DNA of 64,000 nt from Streptomyces sp. NBC_01335. GTDB taxonomy: Bacteria; Actinomycetota; Actinomycetes; Streptomycetales; Streptomycetaceae. The DNA is taken from the NCBI RefSeq assembly GCF_035953295.1, contig NZ_CP108370.1:3935001-3999000 (forward strand). Direction: 5' to 3'. Shown here piece after piece: positions 55,817 to 63,403 of this stretch (positions within the stretch are counted from its first letter, which is position 1; every line of letters begins with the position of its first letter). A program made the position numbers and the translations under genes. The notes below the pieces were generated by a model that was not told the origin of the DNA, made no database searches, and worked only from the letters and a program-made list of their open reading frames with translations.

Positions 55817-56980
55817 ATGCCTCAGACGTCAGCAGGTTCCTCGCCCCGGGACCGGACCCGCGAGGACGTCTTCCGGCACATCCAGTCGGCGGGCCATCTG
55901 ACCCGCGCCCGGATCGTCGCACTCAGCGGACTGTCCCGGAGCACCGTCAACCACGCGGTGACCCGGCTGCTCGCCGACGAACGCGTCACCGAGACACAGG
56001 CCGAGGGCGGCGGACCGGGCTCCGGCAGCGGCCGGCCCGCGGCGGTGCTCCGTGTCGTACCCCGCCACGGGGAAGCCCCCGTGGCGGCCATCGACTTCGG
56101 CCACAACCACATCAACGTCGCCCTGGGCGACTCCCTCGGCCGCCCCGTCGCCGAGGACCGGGTGGAACTCGACGTCGACCTGCGGGCCGTCGAGGCGATC
56201 GACCGTGCGGCGGGGATGCTCGACGGACTACGCGGATCGTTCGGGAGCGACCGGCTCGGTGCCGTCGTCGCGGGTGTACCGGGCCCGCTCGACACCGGAT
56301 CAGGGCTGGTCCGCTCCCCCACCATCCTGTCGAGTTGGGTGGGGCTCGCTCCCCGCAAGGAGCTCGAAGAACGCCTCGGGGTGCCCGTGCACGCCGAGAA
56401 CGACGCCCTTCTCGGCGCGTACGGGGAACTGCACCTCGGAGTCGGCCGCCGCTACCGCGACTTTCTCTACGTCAAGGTGTCGCACGGCATCGGGGCGGGA
56501 ATCGTCGTCGGCGGGGTGCCGTACCGGGGGTCACAGGGGTACGCGGGCGAGATCGGGCACACCCAGCTGCCGGGGCACACCGAGATGTGCCGCTGCGGCA
56601 ACCGGGGGTGCCTGGAGACGGTGGTGTCGGTCTCCGCGCTCGCGGCGCAGATCGCCCACACCCACCCCGGAGTGGTGACCGGCCCGCGCTTCCTGCCGCA
56701 GGTCGACGACCCGGTGACCGACCGGATCCTGGACGGGGCGGGCCGGACGCTCGGCGGCGTACTCGCCGCGTTCTGCAACCTCCTCAACCCGTCGGCGCTG
56801 ATCGTGGGCGGGGAGCTGGGCGCCTCCACCGGGGCGCTCGTGGAAGGCATCACCACGGCGATCCGCCAGCACGCCCAGCCCGCCATCGCGACCGGGCTCG
56901 AGATCCTGCCCGCCGGGCTCGGCGCCCGCGCCGAGTTGCTGGGCGCCCTCAGGCTCGCCACCACGCTGGTCCCGCACTGA
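55817..56980 (+). CDS. ROK-family transcriptional regulator
   Basis: This 387-residue protein has an N-terminal winged helix-turn-helix (about residues 17-60; HLTRARIVALSGLSRSTVNHAV) and a ROK sugar-kinase-like domain (AAIDFGHNHINVALGD). The zinc motif is visible as GHTQLPGHTEMCRCGNRGCLE, with its His and three Cys residues. This is the layout of sugar-responsive repressors such as NagC/XylR. Being divergent from the secreted GH3 glycosidase, it probably controls that gene in response to the released sugar (inference). The start ATG at 55817 lacks a strong ribosome-binding site. Confidence 0.92.
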   Translation: MPQTSAGSSPRDRTREDVFRHIQSAGHLTRARIVALSGLSRSTVNHAVTRLLADERVTETQAEGGGPGSGSGRPAAVLRVVPRHGEAPVAAIDFGHNHINVALGDSLGRPVAEDRVELDVDLRAVEAIDRAAGMLDGLRGSFGSDRLGAVVAGVPGPLDTGSGLVRSPTILSSWVGLAPRKELEERLGVPVHAENDALLGAYGELHLGVGRRYRDFLYVKVSHGIGAGIVVGGVPYRGSQGYAGEIGHTQLPGHTEMCRCGNRGCLETVVSVSALAAQIAHTHPGVVTGPRFLPQVDDPVTDRILDGAGRTLGGVLAAFCNLLNPSALIVGGELGASTGALVEGITTAIRQHAQPAIATGLEILPAGLGARAELLGALRLATTLVPH

Positions 56981-56999
56981 GCCACCGACGGGGCCCACG

Positions 57000-57081
57000 G
57001 TCCGCCGGTCCGCCGGTCAGCCGGTCGGTCCGGCGCGGTCGGTCGGTCAGCCGGTCCGCCGGTCGGGTCCGCCGGTCGGCT
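57000..57081 (+). repeat. Short-period CCGGTC repeats between convergent genes
   Basis: About 80 bases made of CCGGTC, CGGTCGGTC and CCGCCGGTC units in irregular tandem order. It lies between the ROK gene and the leftward PP2C gene. It looks like slippage-prone low-complexity DNA. Confidence 0.75.
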
Positions 57082-57098
57082 CCTGTGCCGGGGCGTCG

Positions 57099-58430
57099 TC
57101 AGCGGGGCGGTTCGGCGGAGCCCTGGTGGCCGGGCAGAGCGGTTGCGGTCGGGGAGATCTCCGTCCACTGGGTGAGGGACAGCATCGGCTCCACCCCTCC
57201 CGCGGCCGGCGGCGCGACGCGGACGGCGAAGATCGTGGTGTCGTCCTGGAGCCGTCCGTAGACGTGCCGGAGCATCCGGTCCCGTACGGCCCTGACCAGG
57301 CGGTACGGCGAATCGGCGAGCTGCGGGTCACGGGCCAGGGCGGCCTCCAGCGCCTCGGCGAGCGGGAAGAAGTCGCCCGCCCTGTCGCGGGCCTCGGTCA
57401 CCCCGTCCGTGGTGAGCAGCAGGATCTCGTCCGCCGCGAGGCGTATCCGGTGCGGTGCCGCCGCCCGATCCGACGCCGGGGCCAGCTCGTTGAGGCCGAG
57501 CGGGAGCCTGCCGCTGCCGGCATCCAGCCGGCGTACCCCGCGCGCGCTGACCGCGAAGGGAGGATCGTGCCCGAAGTTGATGACGTCGACGTACCCGCCG
57601 GCGGACCCGGGCGGCGGAAAGTCCAGCAGTACGGCGGTGGCGAACCGGTCGCCGTCCTTGTAGCCCATGGCCTGCTCGTACAGCCGGTTGCGCTCCATCC
57701 GGACTTCCATGCGCTCGCCCACCACCCGGAGGTCGGGCTGGTGGAACCCGGCCTCCCGGAAGGTGCCCAGCAGGTTGGCGGCCACCGCCACGGCTCCGAG
57801 GCCCTTGCCCTGGACGTCACCGAGCAGCGCGCGGGTGCCCCAGGGGCTGGGCTGGATGTCGTAGAAGTCGCCGCCGAGCCGCGCTTCCGCGTCGGCGGGC
57901 AGGTAGATGTGCGCGTGCAGCAGCCCGCCCCAGGTGGGCGGGAGGGGCCGGATCACGGTTGCCCGGGTGGTGTCCGCGACGTTCCGGACGGAGAGCGATC
58001 GCCGCTCGCCCCGGCGCCGTAGCCAGGCGGCCGCGACGGCGAGCAGCCCGCCCATGGAGACCAGGATGAAGTCGGGCAGCCCCGTGCGGAACTCGTGCTC
58101 CCACGCCTGGTCGATCACTCCGTACGCGGCCACGGCGGCGACCGCGAACAGGGCGGTGGTGCCGACCGGGCAGAGGGCGGCGGCCACGACCGGGACCACC
58201 ACGAGCCAGGACAGCACGCGGAAGTCGCCCGTGGTGTTCCAGTCGGCGAAGCAGACGACCACGAGCAGGACGAGCGGCAACAGCCAGCCGAGCCGGCGCC
58301 GGGGCCGTCCGAGGATCACCAGCAGTGCCCGGTCCAGCCAAGGCTGCCGCCGGAGGAGCCCGCTTCCATGGGGAGCGGGTACCTGGTCGGACCCCGGCGG
58401 TGAGGAGCGAGGGGAGGGGCTGGAGGGCAC
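57099..58430 (-). CDS. Membrane-anchored PP2C/SpoIIE-type phosphatase
   Basis: This 443-residue protein has a hydrophobic N-terminal half with about three to four membrane segments (residues about 47-62, 72-90, 92-107, 119-137) and a C-terminal PP2C-like (SpoIIE/RsbU) domain from about 165 to 415. Metal-binding motifs are GGDFYD (186-191), GDVQGKG (204-210), LLLTTDGVTEARD and DDTTIFAVRV. Such proteins dephosphorylate anti-sigma antagonists, so an anti-sigma/antagonist circuit elsewhere is the likely target. The GTG at 58430 has no clear ribosome-binding site, so the start is uncertain. Confidence 0.88.
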   Translation of the reverse strand: MPSSPSPRSSPPGSDQVPAPHGSGLLRRQPWLDRALLVILGRPRRRLGWLLPLVLLVVVCFADWNTTGDFRVLSWLVVVPVVAAALCPVGTTALFAVAAVAAYGVIDQAWEHEFRTGLPDFILVSMGGLLAVAAAWLRRRGERRSLSVRNVADTTRATVIRPLPPTWGGLLHAHIYLPADAEARLGGDFYDIQPSPWGTRALLGDVQGKGLGAVAVAANLLGTFREAGFHQPDLRVVGERMEVRMERNRLYEQAMGYKDGDRFATAVLLDFPPPGSAGGYVDVINFGHDPPFAVSARGVRRLDAGSGRLPLGLNELAPASDRAAAPHRIRLAADEILLLTTDGVTEARDRAGDFFPLAEALEAALARDPQLADSPYRLVRAVRDRMLRHVYGRLQDDTTIFAVRVAPPAAGGVEPMLSLTQWTEISPTATALPGHQGSAEPPR

Positions 58431-58576
58431 CTGGCCAGCGAAGCACGGTCTTCGACGCCACGCATCCGCGCGTTCCGGCGTCGGTTTTCGGAGGCGGCTT
58501 CGCCGGAAGGCGTCTCTGGACGGCTTCCGCAGACGGCTTCCGCAGAGGGCTCCCGTGGACGGCTTCCCAAGACGAC

Positions 58577-58618
58577 CGAGGGGCGTCGGACGACGTTGGG
58601 GTCGTCCGACGCCCCTCG
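58577..58618 (-). terminator. 18-bp-stem terminator hairpin
   Basis: CGAGGGGCGTCGGACGAC (58577-58594) pairs perfectly with 58601-58618, loop GTTGGG. It probably ends the leftward DUF5324 transcript, with the parS array lying between gene and terminator. Confidence 0.75.
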
Positions 58619-58664
58619 ATGGTGGGGACGCGGTGAAGCTGGTGGGCGGTGGGCGGACGCCGTT

Positions 58665-58768
58665 GTTTCACGTGAAACGCTGCTCCACTCCACGTGAAAC
58701 GCTGTATCACCAGAAACGGGGCTTCACCGGAAACAGCGCTTCACCGGAAACGCTGTTTCACGTGAAAC
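58665..58768. repeat. parS array: two perfect sites flanking four degenerate copies
   Basis: Perfect GTTTCACGTGAAAC cores are at 58665-58678 and 58755-58768. Between them are ACTCCACGTGAAAC (58687), GTATCACCAGAAAC (58704), GCTTCACCGGAAAC (58721) and GCTTCACCGGAAAC (58738), each matching 11 of 14 bases. The starts 58687, 58704, 58721, 58738 and 58755 are spaced exactly 17 bp; the first gap is 22 bp. Confidence 0.88.
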
Positions 58769-58790
58769 ATGGCACGGCCGGGCCGCTTCC

Positions 58791-59501
58791 TCAGGGGCGG
58801 TCGTCGCGGTTCTTCCCGTTCGGGTCACCGGCCTCGGCGTCCGTCTGCTTGGCCCTGACCTCGGGGTCCAGGTCGGTGCCGTCGACCGAGGTCAGCGGCG
58901 CCCCGGGGGAGCCGACCGCCGTGGGCTCGGACGGCTCCACCAGCCAGTCCGGGTTGGCCTGCCGGTCCCACCAGCGCCAAGCGGCGCAGGCGCCACCGGC
59001 GACCAGCGAGAAGATGAGGAACCCCTTGACGAACCGGCCCGTCTTCGCCCGGCGCGCGTTCTTCCTGGCGAGCCGGTTGATGTCCTGTGCAGTGACCTGA
59101 CCGCGCAGGGCGGCCAGCGCGGCAGCGCTGCGTACCTGGGCTTCCCCGGCGACCGGCGCGGCAGCGGCCACCGCGTACTCGAAGCGGGGCACGGTGTACC
59201 CGGCCGCGTTCCTGGCCGCCTTGCGGGTGTGCCCGGCGGCGACCCGGGCGGCGTCGTCGACCTTCGGGGGCACATGGGCGCGGGCCTGGTCGAGACGGGG
59301 CGCGACGTGCGCGACGTACTGCACGCGGGCCTGCTGCGCTGCCGCTGACACCTTGGGCGCGAGGCGCACGCGCGCCTCGTTGGCGTAGTGCGCGGCCTGG
59401 AGCTTGGCTGTGTCGGCGTAAGGCGCCACCACTTCCGCGGCGTGCTGCGCGCTTTCCTTCGCCGAGTCGGTTGCGGCGCGCACGCTGTCGATGCGGGTCA
59501 C
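58791..59501 (-). CDS. DUF5324-family membrane protein
   Basis: This protein of 236 residues starts at GTG 59501 (MTRIDSVRAATDSAKESAQ) behind AAGGAGGAGG, one of the best ribosome-binding sites in the window. Residues 1-140 are helical and Ala-rich with periodic Ala/Lys/Val, amphipathic-looking (AAHYANEARVRLAPKVSAAA). One membrane segment lies at about 161-180 (GFLIFSLVAGGACAAWRWW), and the C-terminus is acidic and polar. The family is streptomycete and of unknown function. It is divergent from the cyclophilin gene. Confidence 0.83.
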   Translation of the reverse strand: MTRIDSVRAATDSAKESAQHAAEVVAPYADTAKLQAAHYANEARVRLAPKVSAAAQQARVQYVAHVAPRLDQARAHVPPKVDDAARVAAGHTRKAARNAAGYTVPRFEYAVAAAAPVAGEAQVRSAAALAALRGQVTAQDINRLARKNARRAKTGRFVKGFLIFSLVAGGACAAWRWWDRQANPDWLVEPSEPTAVGSPGAPLTSVDGTDLDPEVRAKQTDAEAGDPNGKNRDDRP

Positions 59502-59827
59502 GGGATCCTCCTCCTTGGTGGCGGGTAGGTACTCCGCCTGTCCGCCCATGCCGAAATCATGCCTGCGGGGCTTCTGCGGGGCATGCGGGGCGGGCATCCG
59601 GGTCATGGGACATATACGGTCAATCCGAATCGTGGAGTGCGTGGACGACGATGCCACGGTTCGGGTGGAGGTGCGCCGTACGGGCACCTGCCCGGCCGGG
59701 TGTGTCCTGGTGAAGCCGCCGTACGGGGCACGGGGAGAAGCGCCTCCGCAGCGGCCGCGCGGAGAGAGCCCGTCGTGCGAGGATCGGGGAGCTTCCGCGC
59801 AGACCGAGGATTGATGGAAGGCAGACC
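59502..59827. other. DUF5324 / cyclophilin divergent region
   Basis: These 326 bases hold both promoters. The stretch at about 59605-59640 is locally AT-rich and likely promoter DNA. A short rightward frame (59606-59814) with tolerable codon use is present but I do not call it. No hairpin of note. Confidence 0.5.
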
Positions 59828-60355
59828 GTGGCCGAGCAGCTGTACGCCACCCTGAGGACCAGCCAGGGCGACATCGGGATCCGGCTTCTGCCGAACCACG
59901 CCCCCAGGACCGTACGGAACTTCGTCGACCTCGCGACCGGCGCCCGTGAGTGGATCCACCCGGCGACGGGCACCCGGTCCGCGGGCCGGCTCTACGACGG
60001 CACCGTCTTCCACCGGGTCCTGGAGAACTTCATGATCCAGGGCGGCGATCCGCTGGGGAACGGGACCGGCGGCCCGGGGTACGAGTTCGCGGACGAGTTC
60101 CACCCCGATCTCGCGTTCACCCGGCCGTATCTGCTGGCCATGGCGAACGCCGGACCGGGGACGAACGGGTCGCAGTTCTTCGTGACCGTCTCGCCGACCG
60201 CCTGGCTCACGGGCAAGCACACGATCTTCGGCGAGGTTCCCGGTGCGGCCTGCCGCAAGGTCGTGGACACGATCGCGTCGCTCCCGGCGAACCCGCGGAC
60301 GAACCGTCCGTACCAGGACGTCGTGCTGGAGTCCATCCTGGTCGAGCACCGCTGA
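59828..60355 (+). CDS. Peptidyl-prolyl cis-trans isomerase, cyclophilin type
   Basis: This 175-residue enzyme catalyses proline isomerisation during protein folding. Cyclophilin signatures are FHRVLENFMIQGGDP, the active-site stretch LAMANAGPGTNGSQFFVTVS, and LTGKHTIFGEV. There is no signal peptide, so it acts in the cytoplasm. The GTG start follows GATGGAAGGC. The usual gene order, DUF5324 on one side and rhomboid on the other, fits the streptomycete arrangement near the pknB region (recalled). Confidence 0.95.
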   Translation: MAEQLYATLRTSQGDIGIRLLPNHAPRTVRNFVDLATGAREWIHPATGTRSAGRLYDGTVFHRVLENFMIQGGDPLGNGTGGPGYEFADEFHPDLAFTRPYLLAMANAGPGTNGSQFFVTVSPTAWLTGKHTIFGEVPGAACRKVVDTIASLPANPRTNRPYQDVVLESILVEHR

Positions 60356-60459
60356 GCTGTTGACCCGCTGATCCGCTGCCCCTGCCGACCTGCTGGATCA
60401 CTGACCCGCTGACCGGGCGCCCGCGCGGGATGTTCCGCGCGGGGAACCATCGGGACCGA

Positions 60460-60486
60460 TGGTCCGTACGGTTACATAACGGACCA
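60460..60486. promoter_or_regulatory. Inverted repeat upstream of the rhomboid gene
   Basis: TGGTCCGT (60460-60467) and ACGGACCA (60479-60486) are perfect arms with an 11-base, AT-richer spacer (GTTACATA). It lies 50 bases before the rhomboid start, where the promoter should be, so it may be an operator. Two CAGGACTGGCAG direct repeats follow at 60485-60511. Confidence 0.5.
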
Positions 60487-60535
60487 GGACTGGCAGTGGC
60501 AGGACTGGCAGAGACAGGACCGAGAGGTCGGGACG

Positions 60536-61444
60536 ATGGACCAGCAGCAGCCTCCGGCAGACCGCGACCCGTCCGGAGAGGGCGGGGCGACACGGTTCTG
60601 CTACCGCCATCCGGATCGCCGGACCGGGATCACCTGTACCCGCTGCGACCGGCCGATCTGCAGCGAGTGCATGATCAGCGCCTCCGTGGGCTTCCACTGC
60701 CCGGAGTGCGTACGGAGCGGAGGCGGTACGGGCCACCACCCGGCGGCTTCGCGGCCGCGTACGCTCACCGGCGGCGCGGTGGCGGCCGACCCCCGGCTGG
60801 TCACGAAAATCCTGCTCGCGATCAATGTGGCCGTCTTCGCCGCCGTGTGGCTGACCGGCCGGTCGTGGCTGGTCCAGGACCTGATGCTGATCGGCCGCGC
60901 CTGGGATCCCCAGCCGTTCCCGGGCGGCTGGACGGGGGTTGCCGAGGGGCAGTGGTACCGGCTGCTCACCTCGATGTTCCTCCACGAGGAGCTGCTGCAC
61001 ATCGCCTTCAACATGCTGGGGCTGTGGTGGCTGGGCGGACCGCTGGAGGCCGCGCTCGGCCGGGTCCGCTTCCTCGCGCTGTATCTGCTGTCGGGGCTGG
61101 CGGGCAGCGCGCTCACCTACTGGATCAGCGCGCAGAACCAGGGCTCGCTGGGAGCCTCCGGGGCCGTCTTCGGTCTGCTGGGTGCCACCGTCGTGCTCAT
61201 GCGGCGGATGAACTACGACCTGCGGCCGGTCCTCGTCATCCTGGCGTTGAACGTGCTCTTCAGCCTGCGGTCGGGTATCGCGTGGCAGGCCCATCTCGGT
61301 GGTCTGATCGCCGGCACGCTCATCGCCGTCGCCCTGGTGCACGCACCGCGCGCACGGCGGAACGCGGTGCAGTTCGGAGCCTGTGCGCTGGTGCTCGCGG
61401 TGACCGTTGTGATCGTTTTTGCGCGTACGGCTGCACTGACCTGA
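60536..61444 (+). CDS. Rhomboid-family intramembrane protease with N-terminal zinc finger
   Basis: This 302-residue protein begins with a B-box-like zinc finger (residues 22-57): CYRH, CTRC, CSEC and CPEC pairs. Six or seven membrane segments follow from about residue 90. The rhomboid catalytic core is present: H150-x4-H155-x3-N159, the nucleophile Ser208 in G-A-S-G, and His253 in WQAHLGG. It should cut membrane proteins within the bilayer. The ATG follows GAGGTCGGGACG. Substrates are unknown. A DnaA-box cluster lies just downstream. Confidence 0.93.
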   Translation: MDQQQPPADRDPSGEGGATRFCYRHPDRRTGITCTRCDRPICSECMISASVGFHCPECVRSGGGTGHHPAASRPRTLTGGAVAADPRLVTKILLAINVAVFAAVWLTGRSWLVQDLMLIGRAWDPQPFPGGWTGVAEGQWYRLLTSMFLHEELLHIAFNMLGLWWLGGPLEAALGRVRFLALYLLSGLAGSALTYWISAQNQGSLGASGAVFGLLGATVVLMRRMNYDLRPVLVILALNVLFSLRSGIAWQAHLGGLIAGTLIAVALVHAPRARRNAVQFGACALVLAVTVVIVFARTAALT

Positions 61445-61450
61445 CGGATT

Positions 61451-61674
61451 CTGTCCACTCCCGGGGTGAAGTTATCCACAGAATGACATCGCGGGGCGAC
61501 GGAGCGTGGGGTACGTGTGTTCGCGTTGTCGCTGAACAGGGTCTTCTTGCTCGGGGTGGTCACTACAGCCCCCCTGGATGAGGGAGGCTGTAGTCACACC
61601 GGCGTCAACTTCGACGTAGGTTATCCACAGATCGTCTGACCTTTTCCCCCGTCTGTGGATAACTCTGTGGGTAA
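61451..61674. promoter_or_regulatory. DnaA-box cluster outside oriC
   Basis: Three perfect TTATCCACA boxes are present: 61472-61480 (+), 61621-61629 (+) and 61654-61662 (-, TGTGGATAA). Two near matches are at 61451-61459 (CTGTCCACT) and 61666-61674 (TGTGGGTAA). The region is non-coding (61445-61939), 28 kb from oriC. It has more perfect boxes than oriC itself. Confidence 0.8.
61562..61594 (+). terminator. Hairpin between rhomboid and crgA genes
   Basis: ACTACAGCC (61562-61570) pairs with GGCTGTAGT (61586-61594); the loop can add a CCC/GGG pairing. It lies 118 bases past the rhomboid stop, within the DnaA-box cluster. The rest of 61675-61939 shows nothing recognisable. Confidence 0.45.
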
Positions 61675-61939
61675 CTTCAGGGCAGGGCTTGAGAGGCCCC
61701 GCACACGCCCGCGCACACGCCCAGCACACCGTCCGGGCGCGGCCCCCGCGCACCGCTCCGTACACGGCCCGGCACCCCGTGATCGAGGCGGGAGCAGGCA
61801 CCCGGAAGGCCGGCCGGACTCCGTGCGCGCACGGGTTCCGCCGGTATCTCGGGTGAAGCGGTCCTACAGGGGTCAGGCAGTTGTCGCGCATGCCGCGGGG
61901 AAGAGGCGGCAGGAGCGGAGGGTCAGCGGGGTCAGCGGG

Positions 61940-62194
61940 CTACTTCCACTGGGTGGAGACGGCGAAGCCGCCGCCGATGAGCCCGAAGCCGACCACGATG
62001 TTCCAGTTGTGGAGCGCCTCGATGGGGAGCGAGCCGTCGGTCACGTAGAACAGGACGATCCAGGCCAGACCGATGAGGAACAGCCCCAGCATCACCGGAG
62101 CGATCCAGCCGCGGTTTCCCAGCTTGATGGTGGTCGCCTGGTTCGCCGCGAGGGGCGTGAAACCGGCCTTCTTGCGGATACGTGACTTCGGCAC
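61940..62194 (-). CDS. crgA: Cell division protein CrgA
   Basis: This 84-residue membrane protein starts [15 protein letters not shown] and has two membrane segments: about 31-52 ([20 protein letters not shown]) and about 64-80 ([15 protein letters not shown]), with the conserved WNIVVGFGL. CrgA influences FtsZ-ring timing and growth in Streptomyces and recruits septal proteins in mycobacteria (family knowledge). The ATG follows AGGAGCG. It is divergent from the DUF881 gene. Confidence 0.95.
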   Translation of the reverse strand: MPKSRIRKKAGFTPLAANQATTIKLGNRGWIAPVMLGLFLIGLAWIVLFYVTDGSLPIEALHNWNIVVGFGLIGGGFAVSTQWK

Positions 62195-62331
62195 GAGGAA
62201 CGCTCCTGTCGATGCGCTGCGTGACCGCGCAGTGATCTTTGGCTGGCGCCCGAGGGCGCTAGGGGGAAGCTGCCTCCCCCGGGCGTCCGTTAGCGTAGTG
62301 CTTCCATGGCGCCTGATGAGATAAGGGTACG

Positions 62332-63099
62332 TTGAGCAATCTCGCGGACTCTCCCGAAGAGGCGGCCCGGCGCACTTCGAAGCGGCCGGTCCGGGTGCTC
62401 ACCGCTGCCGTCTTCGCGCTCGCCGGTCTGATCTTCGTAACCAGCGCGAACACGGCCAAGGGCACCAATATCCGCAGCGACTCCTCCCTGCTCAAGCTCT
62501 CCGACCTCATCGGCGAGCGGAGTGACAAGAACGGGGTGCTGACCGACTCGAACGCGGCCGTGCGCGCGCAGATCGACGCGCTCGTCCAGCGCGACGACGG
62601 CAGCACCGAGGCGGAGGACGCCCGGCGCGAGGCGCTGGAGAGGTCGGCCGGGACCACCGCGATCACCGGGAAGTCCGTCAGCGTGACGCTCGACGACGCC
62701 CCGCCCGACGCCACCGCGAACCCCGGATACCCGGACCCGCAGCCCAACGACCTGGTGATCCACCAGCAGGACCTGCAGGCCGTCGTCAACGCGCTGTGGG
62801 ACGGCGGTGCCCAGGGCATCCAGGTCATGGACCAGCGGCTCATCTCCACCAGCGCCGTCCGCTGCGTGGGCAACACCCTGATCCTCCAGGGCCGGGTCTA
62901 CTCGCCGCCGTACAAGGTCACCGCCGTGGGCGACCCCAACGAGCTCCGCAAGGCGCTGGACGCCTCCACGGCCCTGCAGAACTACCAGCTGTACGTGAAG
63001 GCCTACGGCCTCGGCTGGAAGCTCGACGAGGACGACAAGGCGACCCTGCCCGCTTACGCCGGCACGATCGACCTCCACTACGCGCAGCCCGTCGGGTAG
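62332..63099 (+). CDS. DUF881-family membrane protein
   Basis: This 255-residue protein starts at TTG 62332 ([14 protein letters not shown]) behind GATAAGGG. A membrane segment is at about 22-40 ([18 protein letters not shown]), and the rest is extracytoplasmic: an acidic helical stretch, then the DUF881 domain with [47 protein letters not shown] and [16 protein letters not shown]881 proteins are found in Gram-positive bacteria near division genes; no activity is established. It precedes a small membrane protein and the amidotransferase. Confidence 0.9.
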   Translation: MSNLADSPEEAARRTSKRPVRVLTAAVFALAGLIFVTSANTAKGTNIRSDSSLLKLSDLIGERSDKNGVLTDSNAAVRAQIDALVQRDDGSTEAEDARREALERSAGTTAITGKSVSVTLDDAPPDATANPGYPDPQPNDLVIHQQDLQAVVNALWDGGAQGIQVMDQRLISTSAVRCVGNTLILQGRVYSPPYKVTAVGDPNELRKALDASTALQNYQLYVKAYGLGWKLDEDDKATLPAYAGTIDLHYAQPVG

Positions 63100-63217
63100 C
63101 GGCGACGGGAGCCGTACCGGACGGCGGGCTTCCTTCCGCTCGCTGTGGCTTTCCACAGCTGCCCCACGCCCGGGCCACCGACCTTTAGTCTGGTCCCGAA
63201 CCGAATGGAGGGGCAGC

Positions 63218-63403
63218 ATGTACGGCTGGATCTGGCGGCATCTGCCGGGCAACGCGTGGGTGCGGGGAATCATCTCGCTCGCGCTCGTCCTGGCGGTCGT
63301 CTACGCACTGTTCCAGTACGTCTTCCCCTGGGCGGAGCCGCTGCTCCCGTTCGGTGACGTGACGGTGGACGGCCAGAGCGCCGGAGCGGAGGCAGGGCAG
63401 TGA
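63218..63403 (+). CDS. Small membrane protein, function unknown
   Basis: This 61-residue protein has one clear membrane segment (about 17-34, GIISLALVLAVVYALFQY) after MYGWIWRHLPGNAW, and a short polar end. A strong GGAGGGGC site precedes the ATG, and TAGTCT at 63186-63191 is a candidate -10. Its stop overlaps the GTG of the amidotransferase gene (GTGA), so the two are translationally coupled. This supports it being a real gene despite its size. Confidence 0.8.
   Translation: MYGWIWRHLPGNAWVRGIISLALVLAVVYALFQYVFPWAEPLLPFGDVTVDGQSAGAEAGQ

Larger units (their letters stand above)
58431..58790. other. Non-coding region with hairpin and parS array
   Basis: These 360 bases separate the PP2C gene from the DUF5324 gene, both leftward. 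From left to right they hold imperfect GGACGGCTTCCGCAGA-like repeats (about 58490-58575), a long hairpin (58577-58618) and a parS-like array (58665-58768). No coding frame is credible. Confidence 0.7.

Noticed and set aside
49183..58430. An integrated element using the tRNA-Ala 3' end as attachment site
   Set aside because: The genes from 49.4 to 58.4 kb look accessory, but I found no second copy of the tRNA 3' end, no integrase and no mobility gene.
58665..58768. A possible CRISPR-like array
   Set aside because: The repeat unit is 14 bp with 3-bp gaps and matches parS; there are no unique spacers of 25-40 bp and no cas genes nearby.
59606..59814. Short + strand frame M-G-H-I-R-S-I-R-I before the cyclophilin gene
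   Set aside because: The first part is the AT-rich promoter-like stretch, there is no ribosome-binding site and no recognisable family. It could be real, but I cannot support it.
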